NCBI GenBank assembly: GCA_025210455.1
Contig: JAOARQ010000017.1
Location: forward strand, 124,001 to 188,000
Length of the DNA stretch: 64,000 bases
Direction: 5' to 3'
Source: Pelagimonas sp.
Lineage (GTDB): Bacteria > Pseudomonadota > Alphaproteobacteria > Rhodobacterales > Rhodobacteraceae
Shown: positions 17,152-26,324 of the stretch, in pieces
How the letters are laid out: each line of letters opens with the position of its first letter
Numbering within the stretch: the first letter of the stretch is position 1
Position numbers and translations under genes: made by a program
Notes under the pieces: model-generated
Told to the model about the DNA's origin: nothing
Databases searched by the model: none
Seen by the model: only the letters and a program-made list of their open reading frames with translations

Positions 17152-18165
17152 ATGAGCAACGCTCTCACCAAGGCACTTGAAACCCGCGACTGGCTGCTGG
17201 CCGATGGCGCGACCGGCACCAATCTGTTCAACATGGGGCTGCAATCCGGGGATGCGCCTGAATTCTGGAATCGGGACGAGCCAGAGAAAATCCGCACGCT
17301 GTATCGCAACGCGGTCGAAGCAGGATCTGATCTCTTTCTGACCAATTCATTTGGCGCAAACGCTTCACGTCTGAAACTGCACGACGCCGCAGACAAGGCC
17401 TATGACTTCTCAAAACTGGCCGCGGAACTGGGGCGCGAAGTGGCGGATGCCTCTGGGCGTGACATTATCGTCGCCGGTTCTGTCGGCCCGACCGGGGAAA
17501 TCATGGGGGCCGCAGGCACACTGTCGCATGAAAGCGCGGTGGAAATGTTCGAAGAGACGGGCCGCGGCCTACTGGATGGGGGCGCAGATGTCCTTTGGGT
17601 GGAAACCATCTCCGCCCCGGAAGAATTTCGCGCCGCCGCCGAAGCCTTTGCCAATCTTGACGCGCCCTGGTGCGGCACCATGAGCTTTGACACCGCCGGG
17701 CGCACCATGATGGGGGTCACCTCGGAGGATCTGGTCAAGCTGGTTGGCGACCTTCCCAATACGCCGCTGGCCTTTGGTGCGAACTGCGGTGTTGGGGCCT
17801 CTGATCTGCTGCGCACCATCAAGGGGTTCTCGAACGCCGACACCACCACGCCTGTGATTTCGAAAGGCAATGCTGGCATCCCAAAATATGTGGATGGTCA
17901 TATCCACTATGATGGCACACCGGAATTGATGGCAGAATATGCGGTTCTGGCCCGTGATCTGGGCGCGCGGATTATTGGCGGCTGCTGTGGCACCCTGCCT
18001 GAGCACCTCAAGGCCATGCGCGCAGCACTGGAAGAACGCCCCAAAGGTGCGCAGCCCTCACTTGAGCTGATTGCTGAAAAGCTGGGTGGGTTTTCATCCG
18101 AAGGTGATGGCACTGGCGAAGACGCAGCCCCTGCTGCGCGCCGCCGGTCACGCCGCCGCGACTGA
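17152..18165 (+). CDS. Homocysteine S-methyltransferase (BHMT-like); probable split-MetH subunit
   Basis: Zinc-dependent homocysteine methyltransferase of 337 residues, usually labelled betaine-homocysteine methyltransferase (bmt). The barrel has LADGATGTNLF, LTNSFGAN and GSVGPTGE. Zinc ligands are C212 (GANCGVG) and C278-C279 (GGCCGTLPEHL). The C-terminal tail is basic and disordered. The nearby corrinoid protein (19440) and DUF1638 (20444) make it more likely that this is the homocysteine module of a B12-dependent methionine synthase split into separate proteins, as I recall being shown in Phaeobacter. Direct use of glycine betaine is the alternative. A repeated operator-like element lies upstream. 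Confidence 0.85.
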   Translation: MSNALTKALETRDWLLADGATGTNLFNMGLQSGDAPEFWNRDEPEKIRTLYRNAVEAGSDLFLTNSFGANASRLKLHDAADKAYDFSKLAAELGREVADASGRDIIVAGSVGPTGEIMGAAGTLSHESAVEMFEETGRGLLDGGADVLWVETISAPEEFRAAAEAFANLDAPWCGTMSFDTAGRTMMGVTSEDLVKLVGDLPNTPLAFGANCGVGASDLLRTIKGFSNADTTTPVISKGNAGIPKYVDGHIHYDGTPELMAEYAVLARDLGARIIGGCCGTLPEHLKAMRAALEERPKGAQPSLELIAEKLGGFSSEGDGTGEDAAPAARRRSRRRD

Positions 18166-18179
18166 TATCTGCCAATACT

Positions 18180-19265
18180 CTAAAACAAAGACAGCTGGTC
18201 GCCCTTCTTGGGCGGCGGCTGAAACAGATCACAACGCAGGTCTGGCAGGGATTGATCCAGCCCAAGACTGCGTGCCGCTCGATCAAACCGGGCCTTGATC
18301 ATCTGCGCATAGATCCCTTCGCCGCGCATCCGCCTGAACCATTGTGACGAATACAGCGTGCCCCCATGCATTTCCCTCAGCCGCTCCAGAACCTTGGCCT
18401 TACGCCCCGGGTAATGCTCGCTCAGCCAGTCTTCCCAAAGCGGCGCAACCTCAAGCGGCAGGCGCAGCATGATCCAGCTGGCCGCGCGCGCCCCCGCGTC
18501 AGAGCAGGCCTGCAGGATTGGCTCGATCTCGTGGTCGGTCAGCCCCGGCACGACCGGCGATGCCATAGCGCGCACATCAATGCCAGCGGCACTCAGCCGT
18601 TCAATCATCCGCAAGCGCCGCTTTGGCGCAGGGCAGCGCGGCTCCATCCGGCGCGACAGTTCCGCATCAAGGGTGGTGACCGAAATGCCAACACGCACCA
18701 GCCCTTTGGCAGACATGCGCGACAGGATATCCAGATCGCGTTCAATCAATGTGCCTTTGGTGACAATGGCCACCGGATGATTGAAGGCCTCCAGCACCTC
18801 AAGACAGGCGCGCATAATGCCGCGTTCGCGTTCAATCGGCTGGTAGGGATCTGTGCTTGTGCCAATGCCAATGGGCGCCACCTGATAGCGCGCCCGGCGC
18901 AATTCTCCCGCCAGCACCTGTGGCGCAGTGGGGCGCGCCACCAGACGCGTTTCGAAATCCAGCCCCGGCGACAGACCCAGATAGGCATGGGTTGGACGGG
19001 CGAAACAATAGACGCAGCCGTGTTCGCACCCACGATAGGGGTTCAACGTACGATCAAAGGGCAGATCCGGCGAACGCACGTAGTTGATCACCGAGCGCGG
19101 GCGCTCTTCGCTGACGTGGGTGCGCAGCAAGGGCTGCTCTTCGGCGATGTCCCAACCATCATGGGCATCGACATGCTGAAACCGTTCAAATCGTCCAGAA
19201 TCACAGCTTGCCGCCCCCCGGCCGCGTCGGCGCTGTGGATCGACTATTCGATGCTCATCTACCAT
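18180..19265 (-). CDS. PA0069-family radical SAM protein
   Basis: Radical SAM enzyme of 361 residues, of the PA0069/SplB-like family with unknown substrate. The cluster motif CEHGCVYC follows the family signature LNPYRGCEHGC; other conserved parts are GTSTDPYQPIER, VTKGTLIERD and GISVTTLD. No extra Cys cluster is obvious. The ATG at 19265 has a weak ribosome site; a TTG 13 codons upstream is possible but its residues look untypical. The gene lies on the opposite strand between two corrinoid-pathway genes, and I see no direct functional link. Confidence 0.88.
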   Translation of the reverse strand: MVDEHRIVDPQRRRGRGAASCDSGRFERFQHVDAHDGWDIAEEQPLLRTHVSEERPRSVINYVRSPDLPFDRTLNPYRGCEHGCVYCFARPTHAYLGLSPGLDFETRLVARPTAPQVLAGELRRARYQVAPIGIGTSTDPYQPIERERGIMRACLEVLEAFNHPVAIVTKGTLIERDLDILSRMSAKGLVRVGISVTTLDAELSRRMEPRCPAPKRRLRMIERLSAAGIDVRAMASPVVPGLTDHEIEPILQACSDAGARAASWIMLRLPLEVAPLWEDWLSEHYPGRKAKVLERLREMHGGTLYSSQWFRRMRGEGIYAQMIKARFDRAARSLGLDQSLPDLRCDLFQPPPKKGDQLSLF

Positions 19266-19439
19266 CGCCCAAACATGAAACAAAAGGGGAACATTGACAA
19301 GCAAAAGTCATTTACGTTTCCGCAAGTCGGTTGCGTCACACTCAGTGTCGGAATCCGCCTAGTGCCAAATCTTCATAGAAACAATAGTCACCAAGAACAG
19401 GCCCGCCAATCGGGTGCCCCGTTGTAAGGAATCTTAGCC

Positions 19440-20141
19440 ATGTCCGACGAAGAAGACATCATCCTCTCCGAACTGAACGACGACGAGCTTGTCGAACAGA
19501 TGTTTGATGACCTCTATGATGGTCTGAAAGAAGAGATTGAAGAAGGCACAAACATTCTGCTGGAACGCGGATGGCAGCCTTACGACATCCTGACCAAGGC
19601 GCTGGTTGGTGGCATGACCATCGTTGGTGCCGACTTCCGCGATGGCATCCTGTTTGTGCCTGAGGTTCTGCTGGCCGCCAACGCCATGAAAGGCGGCATG
19701 GCGATCCTCAAGCCTCTGCTGGCGGAAACCGGCGCACCGCGCATGGGTAAAATGGTCATCGGCACCGTTAAAGGTGACATCCACGACATCGGCAAAAACC
19801 TTGTGTCGATGATGATGGAAGGCGCAGGCTTTGAGGTCCATGACATGGGCATCAACTGCCCGGTCGAAGATTACCTGGCCGCACTGGAAGCCGAAGAGCC
19901 TGACATTCTGGGCATGTCGGCCCTGCTGACCACCACCATGCCTTACATGAAGGTCGTGATCGACGCGATGGTCGAAAAAGGCATCCGCGATGACTATGTG
20001 GTTCTTGTTGGTGGCGCGCCGCTGAACGAAGAGTTCGGCAAGGCGATCGGCGCTGACAGCTACTGCCGCGACGCGGCGGTGGCCGTGGAAACCGCCAAAG
20101 ACTATATGGCGCGCAAGCACAACCAGATGTCAGCAAGCTGA
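19440..20141 (+). CDS. Corrinoid (B12)-binding methyl carrier protein
   Basis: Stand-alone cobalamin-binding protein of 233 residues like MtbC/MttC and the B12 modules of MetH. An acidic helical cap (about 15-100) includes VGADFRDGILFVPEVLLAA. The Rossmann-like B12 domain has the lower-ligand motif D113-x-H115-x-x-G118 in KGDIHDIGKN, then SALLTTTM and VGGAPLN. It carries the methyl group on cobalt between a donor site and homocysteine. Possible partners here are the homocysteine methyltransferase (17152) and the MttB-family protein (12269). AAGGAATC precedes the ATG; a terminator follows. Confidence 0.92.
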   Translation: MSDEEDIILSELNDDELVEQMFDDLYDGLKEEIEEGTNILLERGWQPYDILTKALVGGMTIVGADFRDGILFVPEVLLAANAMKGGMAILKPLLAETGAPRMGKMVIGTVKGDIHDIGKNLVSMMMEGAGFEVHDMGINCPVEDYLAALEAEEPDILGMSALLTTTMPYMKVVIDAMVEKGIRDDYVVLVGGAPLNEEFGKAIGADSYCRDAAVAVETAKDYMARKHNQMSAS

Positions 20142-20152
20142 TATCCGCTTAT

Positions 20153-20180
20153 GCAAAGCCCCGTTTCGACGGGGCTTTTT
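20153..20180 (+). terminator. Terminator after the corrinoid protein gene
   Basis: Stem AAAGCCCCGT (20155-20164), loop TTCG, stem ACGGGGCTTT (20169-20178), then T-run. A stable tetraloop hairpin. Confidence 0.93.
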
Positions 20181-20292
20181 GCTATTCGCCCCAAGTGCCT
20201 ACAATTTGAGAAACTTCCGCAGCGGAGCTTCACGAGATTGGCACTTTCTCTTCCTACATCTTTGCGCCATACTACCATCAGAGGAGACAGAC

Positions 20293-20466
20293 ATGCCCGT
20301 TACGTCATTCGCCCTGCTGGTACTTACCGTAATCGCGACCGTTGTCCTGACCGTCTGGGCCCTGTCGGCCTGGGGGTTGACCGTGGTGCCGCTGTTGCTG
20401 GTGACCGGACTTCTGGCGCGTTGGGCCATGATGCCGATCTCCCATGATGACAGCAGCCACCCCTGA
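20293..20466 (+). CDS. Small two-helix membrane protein upstream of DUF1638
   Basis: Protein of 57 residues with two hydrophobic segments (about 3-23 and 27-45) split by a short Gly/Ala-Trp turn. No family recognised. The ATG follows AGAGGAGAC, a good ribosome site. Its end overlaps the DUF1638 gene by 23 bp, so the two are translated together. It may anchor a partner at the membrane; this is a guess from context. Confidence 0.6.
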   Translation: MPVTSFALLVLTVIATVVLTVWALSAWGLTVVPLLLVTGLLARWAMMPISHDDSSHP

Positions 20467-21130
20467 TCCATCCTCAACCGGGCCCACAGCCCCGGAAGAC
20501 ACCGCCCTGACGGAAAGCGGTCTGGCCGCCACTGGTCAGGGCCGGGTTCTATTGATCGCCTGCGGCGCTCTGGCGCGCGAGATTCTTGATCTGAAGAAAC
20601 GCAACCGCTGGGATCACATGGATCTTACCTGTTTGCCTGCAATCCTGCATAATTCACCGGAAAAGATCACCGATGCGGTGCGCGCTGCAGTGGGCAAGCA
20701 TCACAACGACTATAGCCGCATCTTTGTGGTTTACGCCGATTGCGGCACCGGCGGGCTGCTGCAATCCGCCTGCGATGAACTGGGCGTGGAAATGGTCGCC
20801 GGCCCACATTGCTATGCCTTCTTTGAAGGTATCGACGCCTTTGCCGCGCAGGATGAATTCACTGCCTTTTACCTGACCGATTTTCTGGTTCGCCAGTTTG
20901 ACGCTTTTGTCTGGAAACCGCTCGGGCTGGATCGCCACCCCGAGCTGCTGCCAATGTATTTTGGCCATTACGAAAAGCTGGTCTATCAATCGCAGATCGA
21001 CGACCCCAAACTGGTCGATCTGGCGCGCAGCCATGCCGAGCGCATGGGGCTGACCTTTGAACACCGCCCCACTGGCTATGGCGATCTGGAAACCACGCTG
21101 ACGGGCTGGGCGTCAAAATCCCAGGCTTAG
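20444..21130 (+). CDS. DUF1638 protein, probable corrinoid/methionine synthesis accessory factor
   Basis: Protein of 228 residues with the DUF1638 fold: VLLIACGALAREIL near the N-terminus, DLTCLPAILHNSPEKI, VVYADCGTGG and PMYFGHYEKLVY. Conserved Cys and His residues (ACGA, TCLPAILHN, YADCG, GPHCYAFFEG) suggest metal or cofactor binding. In methanogens and roseobacters this family sits with corrinoid methyltransferases, and here it follows the corrinoid protein. I recall genetic evidence linking it to the split methionine synthase. The biochemical role is unknown. A non-conserved N-terminal tail of about 28 residues precedes the domain, so a start further inside is possible. Confidence 0.82.
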   Translation: MMTAATPDPSSTGPTAPEDTALTESGLAATGQGRVLLIACGALAREILDLKKRNRWDHMDLTCLPAILHNSPEKITDAVRAAVGKHHNDYSRIFVVYADCGTGGLLQSACDELGVEMVAGPHCYAFFEGIDAFAAQDEFTAFYLTDFLVRQFDAFVWKPLGLDRHPELLPMYFGHYEKLVYQSQIDDPKLVDLARSHAERMGLTFEHRPTGYGDLETTLTGWASKSQA

Positions 21131-21173
21131 CGCCAGGAGCCAATCACCCTGCCCCTGGCTGTCCCTAAGCCCC

Positions 21174-22508
21174 CTACCGTTCAGCAACACTTTGCTGCAG
21201 CAACACAGATACAGGCACGAGAGCGATCTTATCGCTACGATCCTGCACACCCCACAGCAGCAAAGCGGTCAATGTATCGGCATTCAACCGCCCCATCATC
21301 ACCACTTCGCCATCTTGACGCGCCCGGAAAGCCGCGTTTTCCAGAGTGCGGCGGATCATGCTGTTGTCCTGCCCCTCACCATCAATATCGCGAAACACCG
21401 TCGCCGCAGGCACGCCTTCTTTCACCGCCAGCTTTTGCGCCGTGTTCAGCCCCTTGGTCTGGGTGATCAGCCCGTGGCCGGTCTGTGCCAGATAGGTTGT
21501 GGCCTGCGCAATAACCTGACGGCTGTCCTGCAAACCGCTGTCCGGCGCTTCTAACAGGCCAACCACCTCGGGGATGGCCGCAAGCGTGCTGGAAAAATTC
21601 ACTTCCACATCAGAAGGCTGCGCCCCAGCGGGCAGGTTCGACAGAGCAACCACTTCAAAGCCCTGCGCGCGATAGGCCCGCGCGGCGGCACTTGGATCTG
21701 GGTGGCTGGTCGACAGGGCAAAGCTGACAGGGAAGGGAATCTCCCCCATGGTTTCCGGCCCCAAGGGCCCTTGCCCTTCATCAATCAGGATCACCGCCAT
21801 CTTGGGCAATTCGGGGGACAGATCGGGATCTGCGGCCGCAGCAAACGCAAAGACCGGCGTTGTCGGGCCAGTCTCCTCTTGCTTGGTTTGGGCCGTATTG
21901 CTCTGCGCCCCACCAATGCTGGGCAGCCGCCCTTCCGGCACGGCCGAGCGGTCCAGCAAGGACCCGGCAGGTTTGCCGATCGAAGGGCGGCCCGGTTCAG
22001 CAGCAGGCTCGGCCACGGCAGCGCGCACAGGTGGCGTTTCGACTGGTTCTGGCTTCACAGGCTGGGGTGCTGGCTGGGGCGCTGGAGCCGGTTGCGGTGC
22101 TTCGGCTGGCTTAGTGGAAATCTCAGGTGCAACCTCTGCGGCAGGCGCATTTGGCTGCATGGGTGCTGTCATGACGACCTGTGGCCCTTCAGGCTGAGTG
22201 GCAATCTCGGTCTGGGTTTCAGCAGGCACGCTGCCCCCCGGCGCTTGCGGCAGGCCCGCCACCTCTGGCGCAACCGTTGGCATGTTTTCGCTGACCTCTG
22301 GGGCCCCAGGCGCAGCATATGGGGCGGGTTCGGCAACAACAGCGGCAGATGCCCCCTCTTCGCCTAGCACCTGATCCTCAACCATCACCGCAGCGGGCAT
22401 CTGATCTGACTGCCCCTGCGGCAGCCCAACCGACAGCGAAAGCGCGCCCAAACCCGCGCCGGACAGCACTGTGCCCCACACCACACCTGCGAAATATCCT
22501 CGTGACAT
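21174..22508 (-). CDS. Divergent polysaccharide deacetylase (YibQ family) with long Pro/Ala linker
   Basis: Envelope protein of 444 residues. An N-terminal signal anchor (about 5-30) is followed by a linker of some 200 residues rich in Pro, Ala, Glu and Val with repeated PAP/PQP units. The C-terminal domain (about 235-440) is the divergent polysaccharide deacetylase fold: KMAVILIDEGQGPLG, FPVSFALSTSHPDP, GFEVVALSNLP. Residues of the classical NodB metal site are largely absent, as in this family. The linker would span the periplasm or peptidoglycan. It diverges from trpG. YibQ-type proteins often follow a CtpA/EnvC set, which is not present here. Confidence 0.85.
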   Translation of the reverse strand: MSRGYFAGVVWGTVLSGAGLGALSLSVGLPQGQSDQMPAAVMVEDQVLGEEGASAAVVAEPAPYAAPGAPEVSENMPTVAPEVAGLPQAPGGSVPAETQTEIATQPEGPQVVMTAPMQPNAPAAEVAPEISTKPAEAPQPAPAPQPAPQPVKPEPVETPPVRAAVAEPAAEPGRPSIGKPAGSLLDRSAVPEGRLPSIGGAQSNTAQTKQEETGPTTPVFAFAAAADPDLSPELPKMAVILIDEGQGPLGPETMGEIPFPVSFALSTSHPDPSAAARAYRAQGFEVVALSNLPAGAQPSDVEVNFSSTLAAIPEVVGLLEAPDSGLQDSRQVIAQATTYLAQTGHGLITQTKGLNTAQKLAVKEGVPAATVFRDIDGEGQDNSMIRRTLENAAFRARQDGEVVMMGRLNADTLTALLLWGVQDRSDKIALVPVSVLLQQSVAER

Positions 22509-22667
22509 TCTGCCTGCCCACCTCTGCGCATCTCAAAGATGCCTGTTGCTTTTCCTTGCGGGCCTTGACGTCACCTTACCCGCCTGCGCATGTATATCGC
22601 GACGAGTGCCCGGGCCGCCAGCCCCAAGACGCGGGCTGACGATCGGCTGAGAAGGATCTTAACCCAC

Positions 22668-23249
22668 ATGCTGCTATTGATAGATAACTATGACAGCTTC
22701 ACCTATAACCTTGTCCACTATTTTGGTGAATTGGGCGCAGATGTTGTCGTAAAGCGCAACGATGCGCTGACCGTCGAAGACGCCATGGCGATGAACCCCG
22801 CCGGGATCATCCTCTCACCGGGCCCCTGTGATCCCGATCAGGCCGGAATTTGTCTGGATCTGACCCGCGCCGCAGCCGAAGCCGAACTGCCCCTGATGGG
22901 GGTTTGTTTGGGCCACCAGACCATCGGTCAGGCTTTTGGCGGTACGGTTGAACGGCACTCTGAAATCGTTCATGGCAAGATGGGCGATATGTTTCACAAA
23001 GGCGAAAGTGTCTTCAAAGGCCTGCCATCGCCGCTAAAAGCCACGCGCTATCATTCGCTGGTGGTGCGGCGGTCGGATCTGCCCAATTGCCTGCGGGTCA
23101 CCGCTGAACTGGAAGATGGCACCATCATGGGGCTGGCCCATGACAGCCTGCCAATTCATGGCGTGCAGTTCCACCCGGAATCCATTGCATCCGAACACGG
23201 GCATGATCTGCTGAAAAACTTTCTTGATACGCTAAAGGTGCCCGCATGA
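22668..23249 (+). CDS. trpG: Anthranilate synthase component II (glutamine amidotransferase)
   Basis: Supplies ammonia to TrpE for anthranilate synthesis. It has 193 residues. Motifs: [13 protein letters not shown] at the N-terminus, [12 protein letters not shown], nucleophile Cys in [11 protein letters not shown], and the catalytic His/Glu in [13 protein letters not shown]. The chosen ATG has GAGAAGGATC upstream; an upstream ATG at 22590 would add 26 unrelated residues. It overlaps trpD by 4 bp. trpE is not within the window to the left. Confidence 0.95.
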   Translation: MLLLIDNYDSFTYNLVHYFGELGADVVVKRNDALTVEDAMAMNPAGIILSPGPCDPDQAGICLDLTRAAAEAELPLMGVCLGHQTIGQAFGGTVERHSEIVHGKMGDMFHKGESVFKGLPSPLKATRYHSLVVRRSDLPNCLRVTAELEDGTIMGLAHDSLPIHGVQFHPESIASEHGHDLLKNFLDTLKVPA

Positions 23250-24265
23250 GCGACGATATTCGCGGCCTGATCGCCATTGCCGCCGAACGCAACCTGACCC
23301 GGGACGAGGCCGAGCGCGCCTTTACCATCCTGTTCGAAGGGGCCGCCACCCCCGCCCAGATCGGTGGTTTGCTGATGGCCCTGCGCGTGCGTGGTGAAAC
23401 GGTGGATGAATACTCCGCCGCCGCCGCTGTCATGCGCGCCAAATGTCACAAGGTCCGCGCACCTCAGGGGGCGATGGACATCGTCGGCACCGGTGGCGAT
23501 GGCAAACACACGCTGAACATCTCAACCGCCACCGCCTTTGTGGTGGCCGGGGCCGGTGTGCCGGTGGCCAAACATGGCAACCGCAATCTGTCGTCCAAAT
23601 CCGGCACTGCCGATGTGCAAAGCGCTATGGGCATCAATGTGATGGTTGGGCCTGAGGTGGTTGAAAAAGCCCTGCAAGAGGCCGGGATCTGCTTTATGAT
23701 GGCCCCGATGCATCATCCGGCCATGGCCCATGTCGGCCCCGTACGGGCCGAACTGGGCACCCGCACCATCTTTAACATTCTTGGGCCGCTGACCAATCCG
23801 GCGGGGGCCAAGCGCCAGCTGACCGGTGCCTTTACCCGCGATCTGATCCGCCCCATGGCGGAAATTCTTGGCAATCTTGGCTCTGAACATGCCTGGTTGG
23901 TGCATGGCTCAGACGGCACTGATGAGCTGACCATCACCGGCACAAGCTGGGTGGCCTCTCTGGAGCTTGATGGCACGATCTCGGAATTTGAACTGCACCC
24001 GGAAGACTGCGGCCTGCCGGTTCACCCCTTCGAAGCCATTGTGGGAGGCACACCCCAAGACAACGCCCGCGCCTTTCATGCGTTACTGCACGGGCAGACT
24101 TCAGCCTATCGCGATGCAGTGCTGCTGAATGCGGCGGCCGCGCTGACCATCGCCGGTAAGGCTGATAACCTGCGTGAAGGTGTCGAACTGGCGTGTGAAA
24201 GCATCGACAGCGGCGCGGCCAAGGGCAAGGTTGAGGCGCTGGCCAAAGCGACGCAGGCGAAATAG
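23246..24265 (+). CDS. trpD: Anthranilate phosphoribosyltransferase
   Basis: Joins anthranilate to PRPP in tryptophan synthesis. It has 339 residues. Motifs: PRPP loop [39 protein letters not shown] and [14 protein letters not shown]. Start overlaps trpG by ATGA. The next 132 bp have no gene and contain two close copies of AAAACGCCCA. Confidence 0.96.
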   Translation: MSDDIRGLIAIAAERNLTRDEAERAFTILFEGAATPAQIGGLLMALRVRGETVDEYSAAAAVMRAKCHKVRAPQGAMDIVGTGGDGKHTLNISTATAFVVAGAGVPVAKHGNRNLSSKSGTADVQSAMGINVMVGPEVVEKALQEAGICFMMAPMHHPAMAHVGPVRAELGTRTIFNILGPLTNPAGAKRQLTGAFTRDLIRPMAEILGNLGSEHAWLVHGSDGTDELTITGTSWVASLELDGTISEFELHPEDCGLPVHPFEAIVGGTPQDNARAFHALLHGQTSAYRDAVLLNAAAALTIAGKADNLREGVELACESIDSGAAKGKVEALAKATQAK

Positions 24266-24397
24266 GAGGACATACTCAAAATCCCCTTTTTCATGCGGAA
24301 AATGCCCCATTTGTTACCGCGCAATAGCCAATTGTCCGCAAAACGCCCAATATCGCGCCCAAAACGCCCACCATTTTCTCAAACACAGAGGTGAAAA

Positions 24398-25054
24398 TTG
24401 AACGCTTTGTTAACACCTCCGCCGACTTGGCAAAATCTTCCCTTTTTCGCGCAAGATTTACCCGGCATTTCTGAACACCTTGCAGAAAACGCCCAAAACC
24501 ATCTACCACCTGCCCATCAGGTCTTTGCCGCGCTTGAGGTTTGCGCCCCCCAAAACACCCGTGTTGTCATTTTGGGACAGGATCCCTACCCAACCCCCGG
24601 TCATGCTCATGGGCTGTCTTTCTCTGTAGAGCCCAATGTACAGCCCCTGCCGCGTTCATTGAACAATATCTACAAAGAAATGGCCGAAGATCTGGGCGCC
24701 TGCCCCCCCAATGGCGATCTGCATTTCTGGGCTGATCAGGGTGTTCTGCTGCTGAACACAGCGCTAACCGTCCTGCCCGGTCAGGCTGGTGTACACGCAA
24801 AAATCGGCTGGTCCAAACTGACTGAACAGGTGATGGATCACCTATCAGACAGTCCCCGCGCCTTTTTGCTATGGGGGAAACACGCGCAGGGCTTTGCCAA
24901 ACACATCCGCGGCGATCATCACCTGATCTTGCAGACAGCCCATCCCTCACCGCTTTCGGCAAGACGTGGCTTTTTCGGCTCTCGCCCCTTTTCCAAAATC
25001 AACGACTGGCTTAAAGCCAATGGGCAAGAGCCCATCAACTGGACAACACCATGA
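24398..25054 (+). CDS. ung: Uracil-DNA glycosylase, family 1
   Basis: Removes uracil from DNA. It has 218 residues. Motifs: water-activating loop GQDPYP with D62, the uracil pocket [14 protein letters not shown] and the minor-groove loop [13 protein letters not shown]. The start appears to be TTG preceded by AGAGGTG; no ATG or GTG fits without cutting the conserved N-terminal helix. It lies between trpD and trpC, with a 4-bp overlap into trpC, which is not a functional partner. A promoter could lie in the AT-rich spacer before it. Confidence 0.93.
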   Translation: MNALLTPPPTWQNLPFFAQDLPGISEHLAENAQNHLPPAHQVFAALEVCAPQNTRVVILGQDPYPTPGHAHGLSFSVEPNVQPLPRSLNNIYKEMAEDLGACPPNGDLHFWADQGVLLLNTALTVLPGQAGVHAKIGWSKLTEQVMDHLSDSPRAFLLWGKHAQGFAKHIRGDHHLILQTAHPSPLSARRGFFGSRPFSKINDWLKANGQEPINWTTP

Positions 25055-25854
25055 CGCAGACGATCCTCGACAAGATCAAAGCTTATAAGCTGGAAGAAGT
25101 TGCCGCCGACAAGGCGATCAAATCCCTTGCCACCGTGGAAGATGAGGCGCGCAATGCCTCGCCCGTGCGCCCCTTTGCGCAGTCTTTGATTGAGGCGGCA
25201 GAAACCGGCTATGGTCTGATTTCAGAAGTCAAAAAAGCCTCACCTTCAAAAGGGTTGATCCGCGCTGATTTCGAACCCGCCAAACTGGCCAAAGCCTATG
25301 AACAGGGCGGTGCAACCTGCCTGTCTGTCCTGACCGACACACCGTCTTTTCAGGGCGCGAAAGAGTTCCTCGTTCAGGCGCGCGCCGCAACCAATATGCC
25401 CGCACTGCGCAAGGATTTCATGTATGACACCTATCAGGTGGCCGAAGCGCGTGCGTTGGGGGCTGACTGTATCCTGATCATTATGGCCTCAGTGTCTGAT
25501 GCGCAGGCGCAGGAACTGGAAGAGGCGGCTTTTGGCTGGGGCATGGATGTTCTGATTGAAACCCACGACGCACAAGAGATGGAGCGTGCCTTGCAGCTCA
25601 AATCCCGGCTGATAGGGGTCAACAATCGCAATCTCAAGACCTTTGAAACCACGCTCGACACCACTCGTGAGTTGTCAAAAATGGTGCCAGAAGATCGTCA
25701 CCTGATTTCTGAATCAGGTCTGAACACCCCAGAGGAACTTGCCGATATGGCCCAATATCGTACGCGAACCTTCCTTATCGGCGAAAGCCTGATGCGCAAA
25801 GACGATGTCGAAAGCGCCACCCGCGCCCTTCTTGCCAATCCGGTGATGCCATGA
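25051..25854 (+). CDS. trpC: Indole-3-glycerol phosphate synthase
   Basis: Closes the indole ring in tryptophan synthesis. It has 267 residues. Barrel motifs: catalytic Lys in [40 protein letters not shown] and [13 protein letters not shown]. The start overlaps ung by ATGA, and its own stop overlaps moaC by ATGA. Confidence 0.97.
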   Translation: MTQTILDKIKAYKLEEVAADKAIKSLATVEDEARNASPVRPFAQSLIEAAETGYGLISEVKKASPSKGLIRADFEPAKLAKAYEQGGATCLSVLTDTPSFQGAKEFLVQARAATNMPALRKDFMYDTYQVAEARALGADCILIIMASVSDAQAQELEEAAFGWGMDVLIETHDAQEMERALQLKSRLIGVNNRNLKTFETTLDTTRELSKMVPEDRHLISESGLNTPEELADMAQYRTRTFLIGESLMRKDDVESATRALLANPVMP

Positions 25855-26324
25855 GCGACCTGACCCATTTCGACGAGGCGGGCAACGCCCATATGGTAGA
25901 TGTCTCGGAAAAAGCGGTGACCTCGCGCATTGCAACTGCCGAAGGCTGGGTAAAAATGGCCCCGGAAACCTTTGCCCTGATCACCGAAGGCCGCGCCAAG
26001 AAAGGCGATGTCATCGGTGTCGCGCAGCTGGCCGGTATCATGGGGGCCAAGAAAACCCCTGAATTGATCCCGCTCTGCCACCCCCTGCCCGTCACCAAAG
26101 TCTCGGTCGATTTGACCCAGGATCCAGACCTGCCCGGCCTGCGGATCGAAGCAACCGTCAAAACTACAGGCCAGACCGGTGTTGAAATGGAGGCCCTGAC
26201 AGCGGTCTCGACCTGCGCGCTGACGGTCTACGACATGGTGAAAGCCGTCGACAAAGCCATGGAAATCGGCGGCATCCGTGTGATCCTGAAAGACGGCGGC
26301 AAATCCGGGCGATATGAGGCATGA
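25851..26324 (+). CDS. moaC: Cyclic pyranopterin monophosphate synthase MoaC
   Basis: Second step of molybdenum cofactor synthesis, forming cyclic pyranopterin monophosphate. It has 157 residues. Motifs: [50 protein letters not shown] and KDGGKSGRY, which include the active-site Lys, His and Asp. A 4-bp overlap joins it to both the gene before and the GIY-YIG gene after. Confidence 0.96.
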   Translation: MSDLTHFDEAGNAHMVDVSEKAVTSRIATAEGWVKMAPETFALITEGRAKKGDVIGVAQLAGIMGAKKTPELIPLCHPLPVTKVSVDLTQDPDLPGLRIEATVKTTGQTGVEMEALTAVSTCALTVYDMVKAVDKAMEIGGIRVILKDGGKSGRYEA

